NCBI GenBank assembly: GCA_905178155.1
Contig: CAJINV010000001.1
Location: 5,894,750-5,958,749, forward strand
Direction of reading: 5' to 3'
DNA length: 64,000 bases
Origin: Amoebophrya sp. A120
Taxonomy: Eukaryota > Sar > Dinophyceae > Syndiniales > Amoebophryaceae
A program made the position numbers and the translations under genes. Positions 55,101 through 64,000 of the stretch are shown here, in pieces. Position 1 is the first letter of the stretch; the number at the start of each line of letters is the position of its first letter. Under the pieces are notes generated by a model. The model was given only the letters and a program-made list of their open reading frames with translations. It ran no database searches and was not told where the DNA came from.

Positions 55101-55529
55101 GGAAGGAAGGTAAATAACCAGGGCCAGACCCAATCGATGGGCCAAACGGTCGTTCACATGCTGAACGATTTCTTGGAGCAGCGCACGGCGGAACTGAAAG
55201 GGCTCCGCGAGGCGCACATCAAGGCGCTCGCCGGGGAGCGCAAGCTGAAGCAGGATCTGTCCGCAACCGCAGGTGCTGCGAAATCCAGAACCGAATACTT
55301 GCTGGCCACGATCGAAAAGGAAACCGCTGAATTTAACGAAAAGATTGAAGAGCTGCAAGCTCGGCTGGACGCCGCCGCGGTCAACGGGCGCTGTGTCCAG
55401 AAGCTGGAGCCGTGTGGCGTGCAGACCGACATGCGGGCGAAGCGCGAGGCAGAAATGAAGGCGCTCAAGGAGGCTTGGGACAAGCTTGCGGAGGGGACCG
55501 AAGCGGTGCGACCGGCCACCTGGGAGTAA
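52156..55529 (+). CDS. Long coiled-coil protein with Cys motifs, dinoflagellate secretory type
   Basis: Exons 52156-52407, 52583-52767, 52982-53082, 53192-53485, 53743-53904, 54189-54445, 54619-54686 and 54863-55529 give 1986 nt (661 aa). Four introners and three GT-AG introns are removed and all phases agree. The chain is almost wholly coiled coil with sparse Cys. The start, ASMLEDMQKGIQQLHDEDAS then LYEKEACHCEE, follows a pattern (ML..M ... YEK..C.C) that I remember from a large family in dinoflagellate proteomes; no function is established. It sits after a secreted TSP1/vWA protein that also has long helical Cys-bearing parts, so a shared secretory destination is plausible. The true start may lie in an upstream exon. 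ATG 52156 is the first in frame. Confidence 0.8.
52768..52976 (+). mobile_element. Introner, family C
   Basis: The direct repeat TCCAC is at 52763-52767 and 52977-52981. It is nearly the same as 21157-21365 in SMC4, 30 kb away. Removal gives ANIAEST-QAANALAG. 209 bp. Confidence 0.93.
53486..53737 (+). mobile_element. Introner, family B
   Basis: The direct repeat TTTGG is at 53481-53485 and 53738-53742. Removal gives KKDFGVL-EVAINVLTC. 252 bp. Confidence 0.93.
53905..54183 (-). mobile_element. Introner, family A, inverted relative to 529 and 4807
   Basis: The direct repeat GCAGT is at 53900-53904 and 54184-54188. The interior is the reverse complement of the family A interior; the GGGATTTTGCAACACAAGCC part mirrors the 3' part of 529-1199. 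Removal gives KKLQQ-SDSAKRNAV. 279 bp. Confidence 0.93.
54687..54857 (+). mobile_element. Introner, family E, near-perfect hairpin
   Basis: The direct repeat CAAGC is at 54682-54686 and 54858-54862. Arms and interior resemble 19613-19789 in SMC4. Removal gives EFGEQA-VEYKENQDN. 171 bp. Confidence 0.93.
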
Positions 55530-56993
55530 ATAGCGGCAGGGAAAGCAGGTTTTTGCTGGTGCATAAAATTTTTCGCGCCTTGTAGTATAGATGATAGTGT
55601 GTGCGCAGTGTTGTGACACTGAACATCAAGAATCCGCTTGCAATTTTCTTGAAATTGCCTATTTGCAGAGAAAATTTTGATTTAGATTTTGTACGATTCA
55701 TTTAGCGGATTTTGGTGCGTTCCGGCTCAGCCACGAGTTGTTTCACTCACTTTGATACTTTTTTCATCATTTAATACTTGCAACTAAAGACAGACTTTTT
55801 ACATTGATACTGAATACTTGCTAATCGAAATCGAATACTTGTAACTAGTGGTCTACCTGATTTTGAATACTTGCTGAATACGTTTAGATCTAGTTCACGA
55901 GCGCGTTGAGACAGCGTTGACTGGCTGCTCGGAAGGCAAATAGATTTTGCTTTGGCTAAATGAATGATTGATACCCAGGCGGTGGAAAGAAAAATGCAAG
56001 CGTGTTATGATGGCAAGTAATGATACCCAGCAGCGTGACACGAGGCAAATTCTGACTGCATAGGCGACATTTGTCGTGTAAGGGTCGGCGCAGCGTCTGT
56101 TCGGTCGTACCTAGCAGGTGCGAGGACGCGTGCCGCGGGCGCTGGGGCAAGCACGTGAGAAATTTTTGTCTCAGCGCCAGATACTAGTTTTGTGCTGTAG
56201 AAAGGCTCGGCTTTTGATTGTCGGTCAAGACTCGGCTCATCGCAAAAAAAAACACAGCTTCCATCGTGCTTGCGCAGGTTTGCCAAAAAGATCCAGCACG
56301 TTCGTACTTGCAACAAACAACTCGTCGTTCTGTTGTTTTCTGTCCACCGTGTAACCTTTCGTACCCGCTTTAGATCGTACAAAATCGAAGAAGCTTGGAA
56401 GTGACCCGATCACACGATAAGGACTCCGACGTTCTCTCAGAGAAAAATTCAAAACCATTGGATGCAAAACCGCATTCTCACGTGCAACTGATGCTGGACG
56501 TGACTAACAGATTGATGACTGACTAAACAAGCTACAACCCAACTTAAATTCGTCAGCCAAAATTCCATTCCGTTTCAATTCATTCACAACAGATAGAGGC
56601 ACGCCAAGCGATCTTGATGACGGCGGTATGTTTTATGTAGCAGATACAGATAGAGCCCAAGTATAGAATTGCGCATTGTGAATTAGAAAAATAAGTAGCT
56701 GCACATGCTTCCGAGAAGCGCGACTAAGTAAAAGATTTTCATGCTTCGCCAGCATGGTTGTTTCAGTCTCTCAGTGTGCCCAGCCCGCGCCGCGGCGAGT
56801 ACCACTGTGGCCTGAGGCGGTTTTTGGGAAGCGCCAGCAGTATCAATCTGCTGGTAAAAACAGTGCAGCCAGTAGAAGAGCATTCCGTCTGTGAGACCTG
56901 CGTCGTGCTTGTCAACTCACAAGTCGCTGTGGCATACCTAGTCAACAAGTGCAGCATCGGTCAGGAGGGGACTTCTACCGTTCCGGTGCAAAA
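55530..56993. other. Intergenic, no gene seen
   Basis: 1.46 kb, AT-rich. At 55765-55890 the octamer AATACTTG occurs four times, irregularly spaced. Short ORFs have no recognisable content. Confidence 0.55.
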
Positions 56994-58308
56994 ATGACGG
57001 CGCAGAGTTTGGAGATGCAGAAAAATCCGGAGGAGGATGAAGAGCTGAACTCTGTGGAGGCGCATTTGCAGCGCTTTCGGGAAATTCTCGACCCAAATGC
57101 CTTCGAATACCTCGGAACCGTGGATCCGGCAGTAGTTGGAAAAAGCGCAAATGTCAGCGGCCTGAACATAATGGAATTTGAGGGTATAGTCTTACTTTCG
57201 CATACAAATTGAAACTCTCGTGTCCTGGCTACGTGCTGGTCTTATATTCGTTGCAGCTTCTTGCGACAAGAAGAAGAAGAACTATGTTCATATGATTAAG
57301 AAAATGATTTGTACTACTTAATAAGTGTTACAGTGCACTTTCAAATAGAATGAATGTGGAAAATGAACAGATGTCCTCCTGGACGAGGACAACCTCTTTT
57401 ACCTCCCGAAAGTGGAACCGCACCGGGGCAGATCGGAGCGGCTAGGTAGATTTTACCATTTTCTGGACAAGACCACGCTCTATGTAAAGTCAAGGTGGGG
57501 CGTTTTCGTTTTTCTACTCTTTCTCCTGACCAGCAGGATATACGCGCTCCAGGGTTTCTTTCTCGTGGCCTACGCATGTAGCATTTACCTGCTGAATTTG
57601 GTGCTCGGGTTTCTAACGCCAGCCGTCGACCCAGAACTCGATAATCGAAGAGCTGGCGACACCGACACAGAAGACTTTAGGCCTTTCGGTATACAGATTT
57701 TTTTCTTGCCGAAAGCTCGTTACTCCAATTATTTTGTTGACCTGAAGACGGATCGTGGTAAGTATTAAGTATTTTTATTTCAGTTGTGGGATTCGAGCTT
57801 AAGTTTGACTCGAAGATGGATTTTGACGATGTAAAAAACATAAACAGTACGGCAAGTCCCGGAGTTTAAATTTTGGTTCGATGCAACGCGGTGTGTGGTG
57901 ATCAGCTTGACGCTGACAATGTTTCCGTGCTTCGATCTACCGGTATTTTGGCCGGTTTTGCTGGTGTATTTTCTCTTGCTCACCTTCTTCACGCTCAAGG
58001 AAAGGATAAAGCACATGATCAGGTAAAATGATTTCTTTGTTTTTTGCAATGTTTTTGCTTGTTTTCACACAGGCAGCATCATCCGGGAGACACGAGCCAT
58101 TTTGCGTATCGCAGGGAACAAAAGGCAGTTCACTTATTGCAGTTGTGTAGTTGGTGTGCATCCAGTGAGAATTTTCCTACCTCGACTCCAAATCAGGCAC
58201 CGCTACCTGCCATTTACGTACGGAAAAAAGACCTACAATAAGCTGCCGGAGCAAGACCCGGGGGAAAATCCACCCGGAACAGGAGGGGGTAAGGAGAATA
58301 TTGTCTGA
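56994..58308 (+). CDS. RER1: RER1, ER/Golgi retrieval receptor
   Basis: Four exons (56994-57183, 57371-57688, 57848-58022, 58197-58308) with GT-AG introns give 264 aa. RER1 is a four-pass Golgi protein that returns escaped ER membrane proteins and unassembled subunits by COPI vesicles. Seen: a first hydrophobic pair WGVFVFLLFLLTSRIYAL and GFFLVAYACSIYLLNLVLGF, the conserved LTPAVDPEL, DTEDFRPFVRQVPEFKFWF, a second pair CVVISLTLTMFPCFDLPVFW and PVLLVYFLLLTFFTL, then RIKHMIRHRYLPFTYGKKTY. Typical RER1 has about 190-200 residues; this one has an extra acidic N-terminus of about 70 and a short Pro/Gly-rich tail. ATG 56994 is the nearest start before the conserved part. Confidence 0.95.
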
Positions 58309-59090
58309 TGCTCCAACCACCGGGCCACGCTGCCGAGTACAATAGCGAAAGCGGTGGAGCAGAGGAAACGAAATTCGATGTAGTAGTAGAGTAGCGACTG
58401 CGACACCGACAGCGACAGCATGGGGAAAGAACACGCCAAAGCAAGCGGGTCTTCCTCTAATGAGGGCACACCAATTCACAACGAGTCAGCGGCAACCAAA
58501 CATGCGCGATACACTAAGCGTATCACACGAAAGAATAATAGCGTATCAAGAGCACTGCAGTGTTTTTTTGGAAAGCGACACCTTATCAGCTCCACATCGA
58601 GCTCTGCCACTGGAAACCTTCAGTTTTCGAAGAATAAACGCGATTCTGGAGTGACAGTTTCCAGCTTGTACGTCAAAAAAGAAATAAAACAAGAAGAACA
58701 GCGACAGAATATAATGTGGACGCGGAGACTTGAATCCGGGACCGCAGAAAGCAACAGTCAGGCCGGTTTCCGTTATGCGCCTATTTTTCTGTTCGGATCC
58801 GAAGTAAAAATACGAAAGGAGAACCGTAATTCAAGCTAGAAACCGCTCTATTTTTTGAGAGAGTGCTACAAGTGGATGCGTCGAAAAGAATCGTCTGCAG
58901 TGCGTAATCCTGATGAAAGAGAAGCTCGAGAGTGTTGGGACGCGAGGGAATGCTCCGATTAAGTATTTTGCGGGAGCGGGGGTTCTTTTGGCTTGCAGTC
59001 AAGAATGATAATGAGCAATGACTGTGTGCGGCAAAAGTTGTTTGGGAGACGATCCGTTGCTCTGGTGGGTCGATTATTTGGACAGGAAAA
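58309..59090. other. Intergenic, one doubtful ORF
   Basis: An ATG-started ORF at 58420-58839 (139 codons) is Ser/Lys/Arg-rich without any domain. It may be chance or part of an unmodelled transcript. Nothing else was seen. Confidence 0.45.
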
Positions 59091-60605
59091 ATGTTGTACG
59101 CCAGCGGACAATCCTTCGTGGCCGTTTCGACGCAGCGACTCATTCCGGTTCGTACCAGAGCAGCAGTTTGTCTTCCGGTTGTTTCTACTAGGGTCAGCGA
59201 TCATGGGCGGTGGGAATTTATTCGAATCGCCGCGAGCCGACGTAGTTTATGCACTCGTACAGCCACAACTTCTCGTGTGGCACTTACCTACTTTCAGCGT
59301 ACTGTCCATCCGCACGACAACATCGCGGGCAGAACTGAAAATACATTGAACCATTTTTCTGCGTCCAGCAGCTCTTCTCGCTATGCAGCTTCTTCCCCCT
59401 CGAAGTCCTCGAAGCGATGTTTTGCATCGAGGAGCGCACATCAAAAATCGGCGAAAAGTAGTACTACGCATCAACCCGAAGTCACCATCGAGTTCACGAA
59501 CGAGAACGACCAGCTCATTCCCACATTTGACGAAGCGCTGCTCCTGCACACGCGCGCGCGCGCTTGGGCGTTCAGCGGACTGTTTTTCGGCGGCCTGGGT
59601 CTGGCGGCAAGCCTGCCGCCGATACTGTTTTCTGCATCCGGGGCACTGCTGCTTGCATTTCACATCTCCGTCGACCGGCTCATGTTGCACTTGATTGCCA
59701 TCCATCTGCGTGCACACATCACATCCGCAAAATTCCGAGCGGTCGAGTTTGAGGACCTGCAAGAACCGGGCAGCTTTGGTGGACAGCAGCACCTCATTCC
59801 CCCCGTGAAAAAGTGGAATGTTTTGTTGTCGAGTCCTGGGTGCGAGCGGGCCTTCGATTGCACAACCGAGGCTCCTCCTGCTGTCGAAACGAGTGAAAAT
59901 AAAGAGCAAAGCAACTCTTCTGCAACTGCGGATCAAGATGAGACGACGACGCGCGAATTTAAAACATCGAGCGGGTCAGGCATCCGCTTCGAGTTCCGTT
60001 TCGGAGACCAGGCTAATGTGGAAAACCCCATGTTCGGCAGAAGCACGGCAACAGGCGGAGGTGATCCGGTTTCGCTTGGCGACATTGCAAAGTACTTGCA
60101 GCTGCTGTACCTCCCGACAGAAGCAGAGCTGGTCCTGAACAAGGACGGGAAGGACCGCGATAAGGCGGCGGTCTGGGAAGTCCGGATCCAAAACCATGCG
60201 AAAATAACGGACAACAGGTCAAGTTCCAAGGAAGATTTGCTGGCGCGCAAGAACTTGGAGCAAGATCTGCTGGATTCGGTGACTAACGCTTACGTGGTAA
60301 AGGAGACGGAAGTGCTCACGCTCCAGCCCCTGCGTTCGTCGGAGCAGCTGCCGCCGGCCTACAGTGTCAAGTTCGGCTCCGTGCAGCCCGGGCAGATCGC
60401 CTACATGAAGACGGTCTTCGATCGGCTTCGGGACAACGCGCGCCAACAGGGACTGGAGCCCGACGCGCACCCTCTGCAGCGGTACCTCACGGCGCCCCCC
60501 ATCGACGCGCTGCTAATCGTGCCGGCGCTGTACCACACGGGCGGAACGTTGTTTCTGCTCCTGGGGTCGACGATTTTTTTGCTGCGGCGGGAGCCCCAGG
60601 CATGA
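59091..60605 (+). CDS. Unknown two-TM protein, possibly mitochondrial
   Basis: A single exon of 504 codons. The first 75 residues are rich in Arg, Ser and Thr with almost no acidic residues, as in mitochondrial presequences. At about 158-200 lie two closely spaced hydrophobic stretches (AFSGLFFGGLGLAASLPPI and LFSASGALLLAFHISVDRLM). At the C-terminus is another, ALYHTGGTLFLLLGSTIFLL, ending REPQA. Between them is a soluble part with a strand-rich look (GIRFEFRFGD, AVWEVRIQNHAKI, AYSVKFGSVQPG). The layout recalls small inner-membrane assembly factors of the TMEM type, but I cannot name a family. No introns or introners. The ATG at 59091 is the first in frame. Confidence 0.7.
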   Translation: MLYASGQSFVAVSTQRLIPVRTRAAVCLPVVSTRVSDHGRWEFIRIAASRRSLCTRTATTSRVALTYFQRTVHPHDNIAGRTENTLNHFSASSSSSRYAASSPSKSSKRCFASRSAHQKSAKSSTTHQPEVTIEFTNENDQLIPTFDEALLLHTRARAWAFSGLFFGGLGLAASLPPILFSASGALLLAFHISVDRLMLHLIAIHLRAHITSAKFRAVEFEDLQEPGSFGGQQHLIPPVKKWNVLLSSPGCERAFDCTTEAPPAVETSENKEQSNSSATADQDETTTREFKTSSGSGIRFEFRFGDQANVENPMFGRSTATGGGDPVSLGDIAKYLQLLYLPTEAELVLNKDGKDRDKAAVWEVRIQNHAKITDNRSSSKEDLLARKNLEQDLLDSVTNAYVVKETEVLTLQPLRSSEQLPPAYSVKFGSVQPGQIAYMKTVFDRLRDNARQQGLEPDAHPLQRYLTAPPIDALLIVPALYHTGGTLFLLLGSTIFLLRREPQA

Positions 60606-61798
60606 GGAGGAAGCTGCAGTGCTGGGGATATTGTCGGAAAAAAATACGAAAAATTCGTCGGGATGGTCATGATTCTTGTGTTTCTTGTGTAGATAGTTGT
60701 CATAAAAATGTCTTCGCGTATGCTCCTCCCGGCTCCTGGGACAACTCGAAGTGAAGAGAAGAAAGAAAAAGAAGATCAAGATTTTGGTTCAATGAAAAAG
60801 CTACGAAAGATTTGAACGTACGAAGATCAAGCCAGCAAAGAACCATTTTCAGCACCGTGATGCACTTCGCTGTGGTAGTAGATGAAATTGAAAGAAGCAG
60901 AACACCAAGACAAGCCGCTCAAATGCACAAGAAAAAGTTTTGATCGCTGCGAAGTCGAGTCATTGAGCGCGGCACAGGAGTTGTGCGGTTTTTTGTTTTT
61001 CTTATCAAAAAAAAATCAAAAAAGGATCGCGATCAGTATGATATCGAATTTGGAAGAACTATGCACCTAGAGCCATGCGATCCCGAGACGATCACGACTG
61101 CGATTTGCCACATCCATGTGTGTGTCTCGTCTTTTGCAAAGGTAATATACTACGGTAGTTTGTCTTTTGCTGATACCGAAGCTCACCTGAATCAGAACGA
61201 TCAAGCCAAGAGATCAAGATCGAGATCTTTCGTTATCAAGCCACAATATCCCGTGCTGGATCTGGTGGTAGTTATCAGGGTTGAATAAATAGAGGTGATG
61301 GCTTTGCTGCAATGACAATGTGCTACAAAACAAGTTTCTGCAGAAGTGATCTGAATGCAATTTACTGCATATCAAGGCGGAAGGTGGGATCATACAGTTA
61401 GTGAAAATTATCGATCCCCAGCTGCGATGAAAGGATCACAAGATCAGTGCCTTACGGCGCAAAGGTTCCATTTATGATGAACATTCCTGCTGATTCTGCT
61501 GTCGAAAATTGAAATTCGAATTCATCAACACTGAAGCAAAACCTGCAGACTTGGCCAGTAATTTGGTCCAGAAGGTACTGGTAGGAAGTCACTTTTAGTT
61601 CGTCCTCGCGCTAAAAGTTCTTGCACTGAGATAGTTGTTTAACGAAAGATTAAAGACATAAATTTCAAATCGTTGTGGTTTCGAGCATCTCTCTATTTGC
61701 ATTCATCGTTGAAATTGGAAATCGAGTTTTTCTCTGCTGTTTTTTCACTCCATCGTTTCGAAAAGTAAGTTCTGATTCACACTTCGTGTTGAGTTCAA
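60606..61798. other. Intergenic, GATC-rich stretch
   Basis: No gene seen. Between about 60770 and 61460 the tetramer GATC occurs about 17 times (some 3 expected by chance), partly inside runs such as AAGAGATCAAGATCGAGATC. Confidence 0.55.
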
Positions 61799-64000
61799 AT
61801 GACCGGCTACGTGTCCACAGACAAGAAGATGACGGCAAAAAGCGCAGCAGCAGAGAGCAAGAAGAAGATGAAGGAGGTCGAGGCCCAGGAGAGCGCGTCT
61901 ACCAGCGACGACGAGTCCTCCAGTAGTTCGGCGGAAGCGGCCCCGGCCGCGAAGGTGGTCGTGCAAAAGCCGAAGGCCAAGGTCGCTGCCCCGGCGGCGA
62001 AGAAGGACGAGTCCAGCAGCGAGGAAGAATCGACTTCGGACGAGAAGAAGCCCGCCGCCGCGGCTCCGAAGGCCAAGGCAGCCGCTGCTGCGGCGAAGAA
62101 GGAGGAGTCCAGCAGTGAAGAAAGCTCCAGCGAAGAGGAGGAGAAGCCGGCGGCCACTGCGAAGGCCAAGGCCGCGCCGGCGCCTGCTGCCGTCGCAGCG
62201 AAGAAGGACGAGTCCAGCAGCGAAGAAGAGTCTTCGGAAGAGGACGAGAAACCCGCTGCTCCGAAAGCCAAAGCGGCACCAGCTACAACTTCCGTGAAAA
62301 AAGAAGAATCCAGCAGCGAAGAGGAGTCTTCGGACGAAAAGCCTGCCCCGAAGGCGAAAGCAGCGCCCGCGCCTGCAGTTGCTGTTCCGGCTAAGAAGGA
62401 AGAAGAATCCAGCAGCGAGGAAGAGTCTTCCGAAGAGAAGCCGGTTGCGAAAGCAAAAGCCGCTCCTGCAGTCGTTCCGGCTAAGAAGGAAGAAGAATCT
62501 AGCAGCGATGAAGAGTCTTCCGAAGAAAAGCCGGCTGCCAAAGCAAAAGCCGCTCCTGCAGTCGTTCCGGCTAAGAAGGAAGAAGAATCCAGCAGCGAGG
62601 AAGAGTCTTCCGAAGAGAAGCCGGTTGCGAAGGCAAAAGCCGCTCCTGCTGCAGCACCGGTAAAGAAAGAGGAGTCGAGCAGTGAAGAAGAATCCTCCGA
62701 GGACGAAAAGCCGGCTGCTCCGAAGGCAAAAGCGGCCCCGGCTGCTCCGGCTAAGAAGGACGAGTCTAGCAGTGAAGAGGAATCTTCTGACGATGAGAAG
62801 CCGGCACCAAAGGCTAAGGCCGCGCCAGCTCCGGCTAAAAAGGAAGAATCTAGCAGTGAAGGAGAATCTTCTGACGATGAGAAGCCGGCTGCTCCGAAGA
62901 CAAAAGCGGCCCCGGCTGCTCCGGCAAAGAAAGAAGAATCTAGCAGTGAAGAAGAATCTTCAGAGGAGAAGCCGGCACCAAAGGCGAAGGCCGCGCCAGC
63001 GCCAGTAAAGAAGGAAGAATCTAGTAGCGAGGAAGAATCTTCTGAGGATGAGAAGCCGGCTGCTCCGAAGGCAAAAGCGGCCCCGGCTGCTCCGGCAAAG
63101 AAAGAAGAGTCTAGTAGCGAGGAGGAATCTTCTGATGGTGAGAAGCCGGCTGCTCCAAAGGCAAAAGCGGCCCCGGCTGCTCCGGCTAAGAAGGAAGAAT
63201 CTAGTAGTGAAGAGGAATCTTCAGAGGAGAAGCCGGCACCGAAAGCGAAGGCTGCACCAGCGCCAGTAAAGAAGGAAGAGTCTAGTAGCGAAGAGGAATC
63301 TTCGGATGATGAGAAGCCGGCTGCTCCGAAGGCAAAAGCGGCCCCGGCTGCTCCGGCAAAGAAGGAAGAATCTAGTAGCGAGGAGGAATCTTCTGATGAA
63401 AAGCCGGCACCGAAAGCGAAGGCCGCACCAGCTGCGGCGAAGAAAGAAGAATCTAGTAGCGAGGAGGAATCTTCTGACGATGAGAAGCCGGCTGCTCCGA
63501 AGGCAAAAGCGGCCCCGGCTGCTCCGGCAAAGAAAGAAGAGTCTAGTAGCGAGGAGGAATCTTCTGATGATGAGAAGCCGGCTGCTCCGAAGGCAAAAGC
63601 GGCCCCGGCTGCTCCGACTAAGAAGGAAGAATCTAGTAGTGAAGAAGAATCTTCTGACGATGAGAAGCCGGCTGCTCCGAAGGCAAAAGTGGCTCCGGCT
63701 GCTCCGGCAAAGAAAGAAGAATCTAGCAGTGAAGAAGAATCTTCCGATGAGAAGCCGGCACCAAAGGCAAAGGCAGCACCTGCTCCAGTAAAGAAGGAAG
63801 AATCTAGTAGCGAGGAAGAGTCTTCTGATGAAAAGCCGGCACCGAAAGCCAAGGCCGCACCAGCTCCGGCGAAGAAAGAAGAATCTAGTAGCGAGGAAGA
63901 GTCATCGGAGGACGAAAAGCCGGCCCCGAAGGCAAAAGCGGCACCGGCCCCGGCGAAGAAAGAAGAGAGCAGTGAAGAGGAATCGTCTGAAGACACGGAG
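61799..64000 (+). CDS. Nopp140/nucleolin-like acidic Ser repeat protein, runs off the window end
   Basis: The ATG at 61799 opens a frame without stop to the window end (at least 734 codons). After a Lys/Ala-rich start (MTGYVSTDKKMTAKSAAAES) come about 23 imperfect units: a basic Lys/Ala/Pro linker (KPAPKAKAAPAPAKKEE type) followed by an acidic Ser cluster (SSSEEESSDE). This alternation is the mark of Nopp140/SRP40, and similar acidic stretches occur at the N-terminus of nucleolin. Such clusters are casein kinase 2 targets, and these proteins act in the nucleolus in ribosome and snoRNP biogenesis. No LisH motif is seen at the N-terminus, so it is not a plain Nopp140. What follows beyond 64000 (SRP40 domain or RRMs) would decide. 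No introns in this part. Confidence 0.82.
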   Translation, partial: MTGYVSTDKKMTAKSAAAESKKKMKEVEAQESASTSDDESSSSSAEAAPAAKVVVQKPKAKVAAPAAKKDESSSEEESTSDEKKPAAAAPKAKAAAAAAKKEESSSEESSSEEEEKPAATAKAKAAPAPAAVAAKKDESSSEEESSEEDEKPAAPKAKAAPATTSVKKEESSSEEESSDEKPAPKAKAAPAPAVAVPAKKEEESSSEEESSEEKPVAKAKAAPAVVPAKKEEESSSDEESSEEKPAAKAKAAPAVVPAKKEEESSSEEESSEEKPVAKAKAAPAAAPVKKEESSSEEESSEDEKPAAPKAKAAPAAPAKKDESSSEEESSDDEKPAPKAKAAPAPAKKEESSSEGESSDDEKPAAPKTKAAPAAPAKKEESSSEEESSEEKPAPKAKAAPAPVKKEESSSEEESSEDEKPAAPKAKAAPAAPAKKEESSSEEESSDGEKPAAPKAKAAPAAPAKKEESSSEEESSEEKPAPKAKAAPAPVKKEESSSEEESSDDEKPAAPKAKAAPAAPAKKEESSSEEESSDEKPAPKAKAAPAAAKKEESSSEEESSDDEKPAAPKAKAAPAAPAKKEESSSEEESSDDEKPAAPKAKAAPAAPTKKEESSSEEESSDDEKPAAPKAKVAPAAPAKKEESSSEEESSDEKPAPKAKAAPAPVKKEESSSEEESSDEKPAPKAKAAPAPAKKEESSSEEESSEDEKPAPKAKAAPAPAKKEESSEEESSEDTE
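61980..64000 (+). repeat. Coding repeat array, about 60-100 bp units
   Basis: Degenerate tandem units coding (K/E)KPAAPKAKAAPA-AKKEESSSEEESS. Neighbouring copies near 63050-63720 are almost identical in DNA, pointing to recent unit gain. The array also keeps a long antisense frame open. Confidence 0.88.

Noticed and set aside
58300-58345. tRNA-like box A on the minus strand (GTGGCCCGGTGGTTGGAGC)
   Set aside because: No matching box B, acceptor stem or anticodon arm could be formed. It overlaps the RER1 stop. At most a worn SINE trace.
61807-63996. Long minus-strand ORF (729 codons, Ser/Ala/Gly/Phe-rich)
   Set aside because: It is the mirror of the Lys/Ala/Ser/Glu repeat gene on the + strand. 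The + frame has a natural start, a known protein type and continues past the window.

Overview
This window is nuclear DNA of an intron-rich protist. At least 13 protein genes can be read, all on the + strand, and the first and last run off the window ends. No rRNA, tRNA, CRISPR array or bacterial-type operon was seen. One-directional gene order, coiled-coil secretory proteins of a dinoflagellate type, and above all introns that look like small transposons point to a dinoflagellate. The best fit I know is the parasite Amoebophrya (Syndiniales), for which invasive 'introner' introns and non-canonical splicing have been reported. The taxon is inferred from memory of that literature, not from a search.

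Layout: WD40-repeat protein (<1-2506); IKS1-family protein kinase (3237-7235); unknown protein with a possible doublecortin-like N-terminus (7778-10241); condensin subunit SMC4 in about 30 exons (10929-23605); LCAT-like lipid acyltransferase/lipase (24281-27974); Mei2-like RNA-binding protein (29075-34692); single-pass membrane protein (37519-39679); tandem class III nucleotidyl cyclase (40499-45870); secreted TSP1 + vWA protein (46457-51223); cysteine-bearing coiled-coil protein (52156-55529); RER1 (56994-58308); two-TM, possibly mitochondrial protein (59091-60605); Nopp140/nucleolin-like acidic repeat protein (61799->64000). The genes do not form one pathway. The TSP1/vWA protein, coiled-coil protein and RER1 are all connected with the secretory route.

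The main finding is the intron type. Besides about 29 ordinary GT-AG introns, some 38 introns (plus one probable extra copy) are short elements, mostly 160-330 bp. They start with TAT and end with ATA, carry terminal inverted repeats (TIRs), and lie between 5-bp direct repeats in the exon. In 24 cases the repeat is perfect. Removing the element plus one repeat copy restores the reading frame in all 38, and whole spliced genes come out divisible by three. Only 2 of the 24 perfect cases can be cut as GT-AG or GC-AG in any register. Elements of the same family occur in both orientations relative to the gene, so the splice information must sit in the inverted ends. There are several TIR families, 53- and 71-bp minimal forms, two stacked copies, and one element that itself carries a retroposed insertion with a poly(A) tail and a 17-bp target duplication.

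Exon boundaries below were derived by hand from frame, splice sites and direct repeats. Boundaries at elements are ambiguous within the 5-bp repeat. The convention used keeps the left repeat copy in the exon and resumes after the right copy.
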